Part shown: positions 37,906 to 45,218 of the stretch, piece by piece
Position numbering within the stretch: position 1 is the stretch's first letter
Layout of the letters: the number at the start of each line of letters is the position of its first letter
Assembly (NCBI RefSeq): GCF_900129375.1
Contig: NZ_FQVN01000001.1
Location: forward strand, 806,001 to 870,000
Source of the DNA: Streptoalloteichus hindustanus
GTDB lineage: Bacteria > Actinomycetota > Actinomycetes > Mycobacteriales > Pseudonocardiaceae
Length of the DNA stretch: 64,000 bases
Direction of reading: 5' to 3'
Program-made: the position numbers and the translations under genes
The notes under the pieces: model-generated
The model's input: only the letters and a program-made list of their open reading frames with translations
What the model was told of the DNA's origin: nothing
The model's database searches: none

Positions 37906-39132
37906 GTGGGGCGTCAGCGAGTCCTCGCGTGGGTGGCCGGCGCGGTGTCCGGTGTCCTCGCCTCGGCGTTGGCGATGCCGGCGGTCGCGGTGGCTGACGC
38001 GTCGCCCGCGCGTCTCGGGGGAGTTCGCTTCGCGACCTTCAACGCCTCGCTGAACCGGGACACCGAGGGCCAGCTCCTGAAGGATCTGTCCACACCGGAC
38101 GATCCCCAGGCCAGGAAGGTGGCCGAGGTCCTGCAGCGGGTGCGGCCGGACGTGGTGCTGCTCAACGAGTTCGACTTCGTCGAGGGCGGCCGCGCGGTGG
38201 ACGCCTTCCGCCGCAACTACCTTGAGATCGGCCAGGGCGGCGCCCAGCCGGTCCACTACCCCCACGTGTGGACCGCCCCGGTCAACACGGGTGTGCCCTC
38301 CGGCTTCGACCTGAACAAGGACGGTCGAGTTGGCGGTGGCGACGACGCCTGGGGCTTCGGCCTGTTTCCAGGCCAGTACGGCATGGTCGTGTTGTCGCGG
38401 CACCCGATCGACGCCGCGGCGGCGCGGACCTTCCAGAACTTTCGGTGGCGGGACATGCCGGGCGCGCTGCTGCCGGACGACGCGAGCACGCCCCGCCCGA
38501 ACGACTGGTACTCCGACGAGGTGTTGGCCCGCTTCCCCCTCTCCTCGAAGTCGCACTGGGACCTGCCGGTGCGGGTCGGGGGGCGGAGCGTGCACTTCCT
38601 GGTCTCGCACCCGACCCCACCCACGTTCGACGGCCCCGAGGACCGGAACGGGCGGCGCAACCACGACGAGATCCGGTTCTGGGCGGACTACGTGCGTCCG
38701 GGTCGGGCGGACTACGTCTACGACGACGCCGGACGCCGGGGCGGCCTGCCGGTGGGCGCGCCGTTCGTGGTCGCCGGGGACCAGAACGCGGACCCGCTGG
38801 ACGGCGACAGCGTGGACGGGGCCATCAACCAGCTCCGACACGCGCCCCGCGTGATCGACCTGTTCCCCGTCAGCACCGGCGCGGCCGAGGCCGCGGTCCT
38901 GCAGGGCGGTGCGAACGCCAGGCATCGTGGTCCCTCCTTCCTCGACACGGGTGACTTCGACGACCGCTCGGTGGGCAACCTGCGGGTGGACTGGGTGTTG
39001 CCGTCCCGTCCGCTGCTACCGCTGCGTTCCGGCGTGTTCTGGCCGCCCCGCGAGGACCCGCTGTCGCGACTCAACGACGCTTCCGACCACCACCTCGTCT
39101 GGGTCGACCTGCTGGTCCCCGGGGGCCGGTGA
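37906..39132 (+). CDS. Secreted endonuclease/exonuclease/phosphatase-family protein
   Basis: A 408-residue exported hydrolase. The signal peptide ends near AVA-DAS (about 30). The EEP fold shows FATFNASLN (42-50), VVLLNEFDF (83-91), LVSHPTPPTF, VVAGDQNADPLDG and a final NDASDHHLVW with the catalytic Asp-His. An inserted DLNKDGRVGGGDD (135-147) looks like a calcium-binding loop of EF-hand/dockerin type. The substrate may be nucleic acid or a phosphoester. GTG 37906 has GGGGAGG 7 nt upstream; the 290 bp before it shows nothing clear. Its 3' end overlaps the convergent EamA gene by 117 bp. Confidence 0.85.
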   Translation: MGRQRVLAWVAGAVSGVLASALAMPAVAVADASPARLGGVRFATFNASLNRDTEGQLLKDLSTPDDPQARKVAEVLQRVRPDVVLLNEFDFVEGGRAVDAFRRNYLEIGQGGAQPVHYPHVWTAPVNTGVPSGFDLNKDGRVGGGDDAWGFGLFPGQYGMVVLSRHPIDAAAARTFQNFRWRDMPGALLPDDASTPRPNDWYSDEVLARFPLSSKSHWDLPVRVGGRSVHFLVSHPTPPTFDGPEDRNGRRNHDEIRFWADYVRPGRADYVYDDAGRRGGLPVGAPFVVAGDQNADPLDGDSVDGAINQLRHAPRVIDLFPVSTGAAEAAVLQGGANARHRGPSFLDTGDFDDRSVGNLRVDWVLPSRPLLPLRSGVFWPPREDPLSRLNDASDHHLVWVDLLVPGGR

Positions 39133-40017
39133 GGACGCGTGCCGTTGCCGTGCTGGCTGCGGGGCCTTGGCGGCCGCCCGCTGCCCCGCCACCACCGCGC
39201 CGAGCACCAGAGCCGCGCCGACGAGCTGCGGGGCCGTGAGCGCCTGGTCGAGCACCGCCCAGCCCAGCAGCGTCGCGACCAACGGGCTGACCAGCGCTAG
39301 CAGGGACGTCGCCGCCGCCGGAAGGCGACGGAGTCCGGCGAAGAACACGGCGTAGGCGAAGGCCCCGCCCAGCACCGACAGCCAGGCGAACCCGGCCACC
39401 GCGCGGAGGTCCACCGCCGGCGGCGCGCCCTCCACCAGGCCGGCCAGCAGGATCAGCGCCAGCGAGCCGCCGAGCAGCTGCCACGCCGTCGCGGTGAGGC
39501 TGTTCACGCCGGGCGGAAGGCCCCAGCGGCGGGTGAGCACCATCCCGAACGCCATGGTCAACGCGGTGCCGAGGCCGGCGACCACGCCCACCGGGTCCAG
39601 CGACGCCGAACTCTGCAGCACCAACAGGGCGACCCCGACCATGCCCACGAGGGCGGACACGACCTGAGCGGGACGCGCCCGCTCGCCGAGCAACGTCGCG
39701 GCGAGCACCACGACCAACAGGGTCTGCACCGAGCCCAGGATCGCCGCGACCCCGCCCGGGAGCCGTTCGGCGGACACGAACAGCAGGGCGAAGAAGGCGC
39801 CGATGTTGAGCGTGCCCAGCAGGAGCGAGCGCCACCACCAGGAGCCCCTGGGCAGCCCCGGTCTCAGTGCGATGAGCAGAAGTCCCGCGGGCAGCGCGCG
39901 CAGTGTCGCCGCCCAGAGCGGATGTCCTGGGGGCAACAGCGTCGCGGTGACCAGATAAGTCGTGCCCCAGAGGGCGGGAGCGAGCGCGGTCCGGAGCAGG
40001 AGGGCGGCGTGACCCAT
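39016..40017 (-). CDS. EamA/DMT-family transporter
   Basis: A 333-residue protein with ten transmembrane helices in two EamA repeats (WGTTYLVTATLLPPGHP at the start; GFAWLSVLGGAFAYAVFF in repeat two). Such proteins export metabolites or drugs. The last 45 residues are hydrophilic and coded by DNA antisense to the nuclease gene. It is divergent from a MarR regulator, and the gap between them carries two inverted copies of an 18-bp site, so the regulator probably controls it. Confidence 0.87.
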   Translation of the reverse strand: MGHAALLLRTALAPALWGTTYLVTATLLPPGHPLWAATLRALPAGLLLIALRPGLPRGSWWWRSLLLGTLNIGAFFALLFVSAERLPGGVAAILGSVQTLLVVVLAATLLGERARPAQVVSALVGMVGVALLVLQSSASLDPVGVVAGLGTALTMAFGMVLTRRWGLPPGVNSLTATAWQLLGGSLALILLAGLVEGAPPAVDLRAVAGFAWLSVLGGAFAYAVFFAGLRRLPAAATSLLALVSPLVATLLGWAVLDQALTAPQLVGAALVLGAVVAGQRAAAKAPQPARQRHASSPAPGDQQVDPDEVVVGSVVESRQRVLAGRPEHAGTQR

Positions 40018-40031
40018 GGGGACTCCTCGGG

Positions 40032-40092
40032 TTCAAGTTTCTCGACTTCGAGAAGTCTGGGCCCCGGGTTGCCCGAAGTCAAGAAGCTTGAC
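40032..40092. promoter_or_regulatory. Paired operator sites between EamA transporter and MarR gene
   Basis: GAAGTCGAGAAACTTGAA (minus strand, 40049-40032) and GAAGTCAAGAAGCTTGAC (plus strand, 40075-40092) match at 15 of 18 positions and face each other. Each carries internal dyads (TTCTCGA/TCGAGAA at 40039-40054; GTCAAG/CTTGAC at 40078-40092). This is the expected arrangement for a dimeric MarR repressor acting on both divergent genes. Confidence 0.7.
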
Positions 40093-40110
40093 GTCGTGCA
40101 GAATGGGGAG

Positions 40111-40698
40111 ATGCGCGAAGGTGTGAACGACGCCGCCGGCCCTGGCCGGGAGGGCGTGGAGCGGGCGAAGGCGCGGCCGCGGAGCCCGTTCGAGGACGCG
40201 GTGGCCGCGATCATCGATCAGTGGCGCCGGGAGCGGCCCGACCTGGACCCCTCCCCGATCGGGGTGGTCGGCCGGCTCGGCCGGCTGACCGTCCTGATCG
40301 ACCGCGGGCTGGCGCAGAACTTCGCCCGCTACGACCTGACGGGGTGGGAGTTCGACGTGCTCGCAGCCCTGCGCAGGTCCGGCGATCCGTTCCGGCTGAC
40401 GGTGGGTCGGCTGCAGAGCACGATGATGATCAGCTCCGGCACGATGACGCACCGGTTGGACCGGTTGGAGAAGCGCGGCCTGGTCGAGCGCGCCCCCGAC
40501 CCAGCCGACCGGCGGGGAGTGCTCGTCCAGCTCACGCACGGCGGTCGGGAGCTGGTCGACGAGGTGGTGGGCGCGCACCTGGACCGGGAGCGGCAGCTCC
40601 TCGCCGGGCTGGACGGGCCGGGCCAGGACCAGCTCGCCGACCTGCTCCGCCAACTCCTGGTGCACCTCGGGGACACGCCGGACGCCGGACAGCGCTGA
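40111..40698 (+). CDS. MarR-family transcriptional regulator
   Basis: A 195-residue winged-helix protein: helix-turn-helix region LTVGRLQSTMMISSGTMTHRLDRLEKRGLVER, then the wing APDPADRRGVLVQLT. The N-terminal 45 residues are Arg-rich and variable. ATG 40111 is listed, with GTG 40096 as an alternative. It diverges from the EamA transporter and lies next to the two inverted operator-like sites, pointing to ligand-responsive control of the transporter and itself. Confidence 0.85.
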   Translation: MREGVNDAAGPGREGVERAKARPRSPFEDAVAAIIDQWRRERPDLDPSPIGVVGRLGRLTVLIDRGLAQNFARYDLTGWEFDVLAALRRSGDPFRLTVGRLQSTMMISSGTMTHRLDRLEKRGLVERAPDPADRRGVLVQLTHGGRELVDEVVGAHLDRERQLLAGLDGPGQDQLADLLRQLLVHLGDTPDAGQR

Positions 40699-40787
40699 GT
40701 CGACCGGTTGGCGGATGCCGCCTTCCGCGTGGCGGTGAACACAACGATGGTCGAAGCCACACGCGGGGGAGGGCCTAGCCTGGTGAG

Positions 40788-41267
40788 GTGACCGCCGCTG
40801 CTGGAACGGAACCGCGCTGGCTCGACGATGACGAAATGCGCGCCTGGCGCGCGTACATCGTCGGTAGCCAGATGCTCGAGTACCGGTTGCACCGTGATCT
40901 CGCCGAGTCGCACGACGTGGCGTTGGCCGACTACGAGATCCTCGTCCGGCTGTCCGAGGAGCCGGACCACCGGATGCGGATGAGCCAGCTCGCCAGCACG
41001 GTCGCCTCGTCCAAGAGCCGGGTCTCGCACCAGATCGCCCGGATGGAGTCGGCGGGGCTGGTGCAGCGCACCGAGTGTCCCAGCGACGGACGCGGCGTCT
41101 TCGCGCACCTCACGAAGAAGGGCTGGGAGCTGCTCCAGGCCGCGGCGCCCACCCACGTGGAGGGGGTGCGGGACAACCTGATCGACCTGCTGGAGCCCGA
41201 GGAGCGGGCCACGCTGGCCAGGATCTTCGAGCGTGTGATCGGTCACCTCCGGGGTTCCGGCTGCTGA
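40788..41267 (+). CDS. MarR-family transcriptional regulator (second, unrelated copy)
   Basis: A 159-residue MarR protein with the usual dimer helices, a recognition region MRMSQLASTVASSKSRVSHQIARMESAGLVQR and the wing ECPSDGRGVFAHLT. WLDDDEMRAWRAYIVGSQML at the start is common to a large actinobacterial subfamily. It follows the first MarR gene by 89 bp but is not close to it in sequence. No cognate target gene is obvious; a tRNA follows. Confidence 0.87.
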   Translation: MTAAAGTEPRWLDDDEMRAWRAYIVGSQMLEYRLHRDLAESHDVALADYEILVRLSEEPDHRMRMSQLASTVASSKSRVSHQIARMESAGLVQRTECPSDGRGVFAHLTKKGWELLQAAAPTHVEGVRDNLIDLLEPEERATLARIFERVIGHLRGSGC

Positions 41268-41299
41268 TTGCCCGCGCAGGCAGTTACGCTCCCGAACCT

Positions 41300-41384
41300 G
41301 GAAGCGTGGCAGAGCGGCCGAATGCACCCGCCTTGAAAGCGGGAGACCCGCGAGGGTCCGGGGGTTCGAATCCCTCCGCTTCCG
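41300..41384 (+). tRNA. tRNA-Ser (TGA)
   Basis: Acceptor arms GGAAGCG (41300-41306) and CGCTTCC (41377-41383) pair exactly; discriminator G at 41384. The anticodon loop CTTGAAA gives TGA at 41334-41336. A long variable arm and GGTTCGAATCC T-loop are present. CCA is not fully encoded. Confidence 0.97.
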
Positions 41385-41569
41385 CAAACCGATGACCAGC
41401 GGGAACAGCTCGGGCCCGCTGGTCGCGACGACTTCGCCGGCGGTCGGGCGAGATCCGCGCGCGGCCCTCGCGGTCGCCCCGGCCCGTTGCCTCCGTCACT
41501 CCTGGCCCACCACGGGCGCGAGATGTGGCATCAACGAAGAAGCACCGTTGATCGACTGAGGGGGTCCGC

Positions 41570-41746
41570 GTGTCCGGTTGCCGCGACTGCTCGGCCTGCA
41601 CCCGTTCCGCGCTCGTCAAGATGGCGCGCGTGGTCCTGGTCGTGTGGTGGGTGTGGATCTTCAAGCTCGCGATGCGCACCTGCCCCCAGTGCTCGCACGT
41701 GATGCTCAAGCACCAGCGCCGGGCGGACGGCTCCTTCCGCGACTGA
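41570..41746 (+). CDS. 58-residue membrane micro-protein with two cysteine clusters
   Basis: Translation from GTG 41570 gives 58 residues. Cysteines C4, C7 and C10 open the protein; a hydrophobic helix (VVLVVWWVWIF, about 21-31) follows; then CPQC at 38-41 with H43 and H48. It ends RADGSFRD. GAGGGGGT lies 6 nt upstream of the start. The layout suggests a metal-binding (zinc-ribbon-like) site beside a short membrane segment. I do not know a function. It sits between a tRNA and a regulated leader, and falls below usual length cut-offs. Confidence 0.7.
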   Translation: MSGCRDCSACTRSALVKMARVVLVVWWVWIFKLAMRTCPQCSHVMLKHQRRADGSFRD

Positions 41747-41843
41747 CCGAGGAGCGCCTCGTTGCCCGGCGGCGGAGCCGGCCGCTCCCTCGTCCGGTGG
41801 GGGAGGAGCGGGGCGCGCGTTCGCTCACGTGACGCGCCGTGTC

Positions 41844-41878
41844 GGAACGCCCTGCGGGGTACTCCGTTCGAGTATGGT
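41844..41878 (+). promoter_or_regulatory. Candidate promoters for the HemK-like gene leader
   Basis: GGAAC at 41844-41848 and GTT at 41866-41868, 17 nt apart, fit an ECF-sigma-type promoter; TATGGT at 41873-41878 is an alternative -10. Either would start transcription shortly before the structured leader at 41881. Confidence 0.35.
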
Positions 41879-41880
41879 TG

Positions 41881-42017
41881 CCGCTCCAGCAGCGGATCTC
41901 CTGAGGAGGTGGGACCCATCAACGCCCTGTCAGGCTGGGTGCTCTCATCTCACGAGTCCGCGGTCCCTTCGGCGTAGGTGACCGGGAGAGCGCCCTTCGG
42001 CTTCCCGAAAGGCTCTC
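41881..42017 (+). promoter_or_regulatory. Structured leader with mutually exclusive hairpins (putative translational attenuator)
   Basis: GAGAGC at 41986-41991 can pair with GCTCTC at 41941-41946, extended to 10 bp (41937-41946 with 41986-41995), or with GCTCTC at 42012-42017, directly before ATG 42018. The second choice buries the GAAAGG ribosome site (42007-42012). The two GCTCTC sites are part of a 13-nt repeat differing at one base (41941-41953 and 42012-42024). A GAGGAGG site at 41903-41909 precedes a short ORF that covers the first copy. This matches a leader-peptide-controlled on/off switch; no known riboswitch family was recognised. Confidence 0.55.
41918..41977 (+). CDS. Possible leader peptide in the attenuator
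   Basis: GAGGAGG (41903-41909) is followed after 8 nt by an ATC codon opening a frame that reads INALSGWVLSSHESAVPSA and stops at TAG 41975-41977. An in-frame GTG at 41909 overlaps the ribosome site and would add three residues. ATC is a rare start codon, so translation is uncertain. The ORF covers the 5' arm of the first alternative hairpin, as in erm-type leaders. Confidence 0.35.
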   Translation: MNALSGWVLSSHESAVPSA

Positions 42018-42863
42018 ATGTCACTTCCCCTGTCGCCCCGTGCCCTGTCCGCCGTCGTCTCCCGGCTCCGGGCCGCCGGTTGCGTCTTCGCGGAGGACGA
42101 GGCCGACGCGCTCGTCACGGCCGCGCGGACCTCGGCCGACCTCGCCGCGATGGTGGACCGGCGCGTCGCCGGCCTGCCCCTCGAACACGTCCTCGGCTGG
42201 GCGGAGTTCTGCGGTCTCCGCATCTCCGTGGATCCCCGGGTTTTCGTGCCACGCCCTCGCACCGAGTTCCTCGCCAGCCAGGCCGGCGCTCTGGCTGGCC
42301 CGGGAACTGTCGTCGTCGACCTGTGCTGTGGCTCGGGAGCGGTGGGCGCGGTGCTGGCCGCGACGCTGGACCGGATCGAACTGCACGCCGTTGACATCGA
42401 TCCCGCCGCCGTGGGCAGCGCCCGCCGCAACATCGGGTCACGGGGGCAGGTGCACCAGGGGGATCTCTACGAGCCGCTGCCCCTGAGACTGCGGGGGCGG
42501 GTCAACGTCCTGGTCGCCAACGCGCCCTACGTTCCCAGCGAGGAAATCGGGCTGCTCCCCCCGGAGGCGCGCATCCACGAGCCACGGGTGGCGCTCGACG
42601 GCGGGGCGGACGGGCTCGACGTCCAGCGCCGTGTCGCCGAAGCCGCGCCGCGGTGGTTGGCGCCCGGGGGTCATCTGCTGGTGGAGACGAGCGAGCGGCA
42701 GGCGCGGAGGACGGCGGGGATCTTCGCCCGATGCGGCCTGGTTCCGCGGATCACCAGTTCCGAGGAGCTCGACGCCACCGTCGTCATCGGGACCAGACCG
42801 CGTCTGGGCATCCCTGGTGGCGTCAACACCGCAGAGCCGTCGGTGGTGTTGGTTTCCGGCTGA
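42018..42863 (+). CDS. HemK/PrmC-like protein N5-glutamine methyltransferase
   Basis: A 281-residue SAM-dependent methyltransferase of the PrmC/HemK type. The helical N-domain ends with the VPRPRTE motif (77-83); VVVDLCCGSGAVG (98-110) is motif I; the substrate glutamine-binding motif reads NAPY (168-171) instead of the usual NPPY. That change is seen in a subgroup distinct from release-factor PrmC, so its target may not be RF1/RF2. Its expression appears to be set by the alternative hairpins around the start codon. A bidirectional terminator follows. Confidence 0.82.
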   Translation: MSLPLSPRALSAVVSRLRAAGCVFAEDEADALVTAARTSADLAAMVDRRVAGLPLEHVLGWAEFCGLRISVDPRVFVPRPRTEFLASQAGALAGPGTVVVDLCCGSGAVGAVLAATLDRIELHAVDIDPAAVGSARRNIGSRGQVHQGDLYEPLPLRLRGRVNVLVANAPYVPSEEIGLLPPEARIHEPRVALDGGADGLDVQRRVAEAAPRWLAPGGHLLVETSERQARRTAGIFARCGLVPRITSSEELDATVVIGTRPRLGIPGGVNTAEPSVVLVSG

Positions 42864-42916
42864 CGCGTTGTCGGTCCGCGTGCGGCTGAAGGTGACGACC
42901 GGCTGCCGGAGCGCGA

Positions 42917-42952
42917 GCTCCTCCCTGGCCTGGAGAACGGCCAGGGAGGAGC
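42917..42952. terminator. Perfect 14-bp bidirectional terminator
   Basis: GCTCCTCCCTGGCC at 42917-42930 pairs exactly with 42939-42952 around an 8-nt loop, between the convergent HemK-like and ketosynthase genes. Confidence 0.85.
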
Positions 42953-42995
42953 AAAGCGCGGAGAGGGCCGTGCCGCGACGGCTTCCCGCGGTGAG

Positions 42996-44201
42996 TCAGG
43001 CGCGAGTGAACGCCAGGCAGACGTTGTGCCCACCGAATCCGAACGAGTTGGCCAGCGCGGCCTTCCAGTCGCCCCGACGGCCCTCGCCCCGCACGACGTC
43101 GAGCCGCACGCGCGGGTCCAGCTCGTCCAGGTTCCTCGTGGCCGGAACGATCCCGTCCCGCAGCGCCAGCAGCGCGCTGATCGCGCCCAACGCGCCGGAG
43201 GCGCCGAGCAGGTGTCCCGTCATCGACTTCGTGGCGGTCACGACGGGACGGGCGCCCACGGCGTCCGCGATGGCCTCGGCCTCGATCGGGTCGCCGTGCG
43301 GGGTGGAGGTCGCGTGCGCGTGCACGTGGTCCACGTCCTGCGGCTCCAACCCCGCGGATTCGAGCGCGAGCCGCATCGCACGGGCCTGGTCGGTGGGCTC
43401 CGAGGCGACGATGTCGTAGGCGTTGGAGGTCAGCCCGGCCCCGGCGAGCACGCCGTGCGGGCGCGCCGAGCGGGCGCGGGCGAAGTCGGCCCGTTCGAGC
43501 ACGAGCACCGCGGCGCCCTCGCCCAGCACCAGGCCGTCCCGTCCGACGTCGAACGGGCGGGACGCGGCCGCCGGGTCGTCGTGCCGGCGGGACAGCGTGC
43601 GCGCCTGGGCGAACGCCGCCAGGGGCAGGGGGTGCAGGCACGCCTCGGCGCCGCCGGCCACCACCACGTCGGCGCGGCCCAGCCGGATCAGGTCCAGCCC
43701 CATCGCGATGGCCTCCGCCCCGGAGGCGCAGGCGCTGACCGGGGTGCGGGCGCCGCCGCGAGCGCCCAGGTCGAGGCTCACCCATGCGGCTGGCCCGTTG
43801 GGCATCAACATCGTCACCGCGTGCGGGGAGACCCGTCGCGGTCCCGACCGCTCCAGAACGTCGTCCTGCTCCAGCATGGTCAGGACCCCGCCGACGCCGG
43901 TGCCGATCACCACGGCCAGCCGCTCGGGCTCGACCTCGGGGCGTCCCGCGTCCGCCCACGCCTCGCGGGCGCTGACCATGGCGATCTGCTCGCAGCGGTC
44001 CATCCGGCGGGCGGTCACCCGGTCCAGCGCCGTTCCCGGCTCCACGCGCAGCGGAGCGGCCAGCCGTACCGGGAGGTCGTCGGGCAGGTCGTCGAGGGCG
44101 CGGACACCGGACTCGCCGGCCAACATCGCGGTCCAGGTGGTGGGCATGTCACCCCCCAGGGGTGTGGTCGCGCCGATGCCGGTTACCACCACGTCATGCA
44201 C
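42996..44201 (-). CDS. Stand-alone 3-oxoacyl-ACP synthase II (FabF/KasA-like)
   Basis: A 401-residue ketosynthase with the complete triad: C158 in VSACASGAEA, H296 in HAHATSTPHGD and H330 in KSMTGHLLGASG, plus the NSFGFGGHN end. It should condense malonyl-ACP with an acyl-ACP. No acyl-carrier protein, malonyltransferase or reductase is next to it, so it is an orphan that may serve fatty-acid elongation or a special acyl chain. GTG 44201 has GGAAGAG upstream. The 285-bp gap before it holds dyads at 44336-44358 and 44403-44416. Confidence 0.9.
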   Translation of the reverse strand: MHDVVVTGIGATTPLGGDMPTTWTAMLAGESGVRALDDLPDDLPVRLAAPLRVEPGTALDRVTARRMDRCEQIAMVSAREAWADAGRPEVEPERLAVVIGTGVGGVLTMLEQDDVLERSGPRRVSPHAVTMLMPNGPAAWVSLDLGARGGARTPVSACASGAEAIAMGLDLIRLGRADVVVAGGAEACLHPLPLAAFAQARTLSRRHDDPAAASRPFDVGRDGLVLGEGAAVLVLERADFARARSARPHGVLAGAGLTSNAYDIVASEPTDQARAMRLALESAGLEPQDVDHVHAHATSTPHGDPIEAEAIADAVGARPVVTATKSMTGHLLGASGALGAISALLALRDGIVPATRNLDELDPRVRLDVVRGEGRRGDWKAALANSFGFGGHNVCLAFTRA

Positions 44202-44335
44202 GTTGGTTCTCTTCCGTCAGGGGACAACGACAAGGCACGGCGAACCCGTGACGGCTCGCATGATCTTCCCGCGTCGACTCTGCCAGCGGGGTTCCCGGAA
44301 TCCGAGATCGCTGGTGCACGGACTTGTCGGTGAGA

Positions 44336-44358
44336 ATCTTGTCGGCCATCTACAAGAT
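44336..44358. promoter_or_regulatory. 7-bp inverted repeat upstream of the ketosynthase gene
   Basis: ATCTTGT (44336-44342) and ACAAGAT (44352-44358) are separated by 9 nt in the divergent gap between the ketosynthase and the VapB-like gene. A second small hairpin, GGGTG-TTTT-CACCC, is at 44403-44416. Either may be an operator for one of these genes. Confidence 0.35.
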
Positions 44359-44486
44359 CTGTCGCTGAGTGAGGCGACCAAACGGTGGGAATCCCCCGAA
44401 AAGGGTGTTTTCACCCGTCGCCGTGACACCCGGCGGCCGTGCGCAGGAAAAGGCGCGATCCCCCAGGCCGGGCGTACCGTGACGGC

Positions 44487-44747
44487 GTGAGCACGTACCG
44501 GCTCGTGCTGGACAGCGAACGCCGGCCGGCGTTGCCGGCGCCGCTCCTCACCGAGGCCCGACTGGACGACGCGCGGGAACTCGTGGCGTACGCGGCCGGG
44601 CCCGGCCGGATCGTGCTGGAGGACCCCAGGGCCGCGCTCACCCGGCTCCAGTCCGCCGTGGCCGAGGGCAAGCGCCGGCGCCGCCGAGCGGACGACCTCG
44701 AGACCTTCCTGTTCGCCGGCCGGTCCGCGGACACGAGCCTGGAATGA
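44487..44747 (+). CDS. Putative antitoxin of a VapBC-type pair
   Basis: An 86-residue protein starting VSTYRLVLDSERRPALP, with a beta-rich N-terminus like an AbrB/SpoVT swapped hairpin (LLTEARLDDARELVAYAAGPGRIVLED) and a basic C-terminal helix (KRRRRRADDLETFLF), the usual form of an antitoxin that binds DNA first and toxin last. The stop overlaps the PIN-domain gene start (ATGA). GTG 44487 is chosen; a longer in-frame ATG at 44439 is not supported. The call rests mainly on its partner. Confidence 0.72.
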   Translation: MSTYRLVLDSERRPALPAPLLTEARLDDARELVAYAAGPGRIVLEDPRAALTRLQSAVAEGKRRRRRADDLETFLFAGRSADTSLE

Positions 44748-45211
44748 ACGCGCGTCACCGGCTGCCACCGGGACCGGTCCTGCTCGACGCGTCCTTCGTG
44801 TTGGCGCTGCTCGACGGCGACCAGCTCGCCACGCGGTTCGCGGACCTCCTGGCCCGCTCGGAGATCACCGCGGTCAACCTCGGCGAGGTGCTGCACGCCC
44901 TGGACGACCTGGTCGGGCTCGCACCCGACCAGGTGGTTCAGGAGCTCGCCGCCACGGGCCTTGGCGTCCACCCGACCGACGCCGCCGACGCCCGGCACTT
45001 CCCGGCGCTCCGCCGGCTGGACAGGGCCACGAGGCGGGCCGCCGGCCCTGGCGGTCCCGGCGGCCTGTCCCTCGGCGACATCTGCTGCCTGGCCAGGGCG
45101 TGGAGCGCGCGCCTACCGGTGCTGACCGGCGACCGGCACTGGCTCGCCCTGGTCAGAGCCGGTCTGCCGGTTCCGGTGTACGACTTCCGGGACCCGGCCC
45201 TGCGGGCCTGA
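44744..45211 (+). CDS. PIN-domain ribonuclease toxin (VapC-like)
   Basis: A 155-residue PIN-domain protein. The four acidic residues are present: D15 (LLDASFVLALL), E48 (VNLGEVLHAL), D112 (LSLGDICCLA) and D130 (VLTGDRHWLAL), so the Mg-dependent RNase site looks intact. VapC toxins cut tRNAs or rRNA when freed from their antitoxin. The ATG lies within the stop of the antitoxin gene. Being chromosomal and beside housekeeping genes, it may be a stable resident module. Confidence 0.85.
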   Translation: MNARHRLPPGPVLLDASFVLALLDGDQLATRFADLLARSEITAVNLGEVLHALDDLVGLAPDQVVQELAATGLGVHPTDAADARHFPALRRLDRATRRAAGPGGPGGLSLGDICCLARAWSARLPVLTGDRHWLALVRAGLPVPVYDFRDPALRA

Positions 45212-45218
45212 CGACGCC

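Noticed and set aside
40111-41267. Tandem duplication of the MarR genes
   Set aside because: The two proteins share only the general winged-helix fold; lengths, N-termini and recognition helices differ.
41881-42017. Known riboswitch (TPP, cobalamin, SAM, M-box, c-di-AMP, ZTP) or T-box
   Set aside because: None of the conserved core motifs is present; GGTGGGACC only loosely resembles the T-box sequence.
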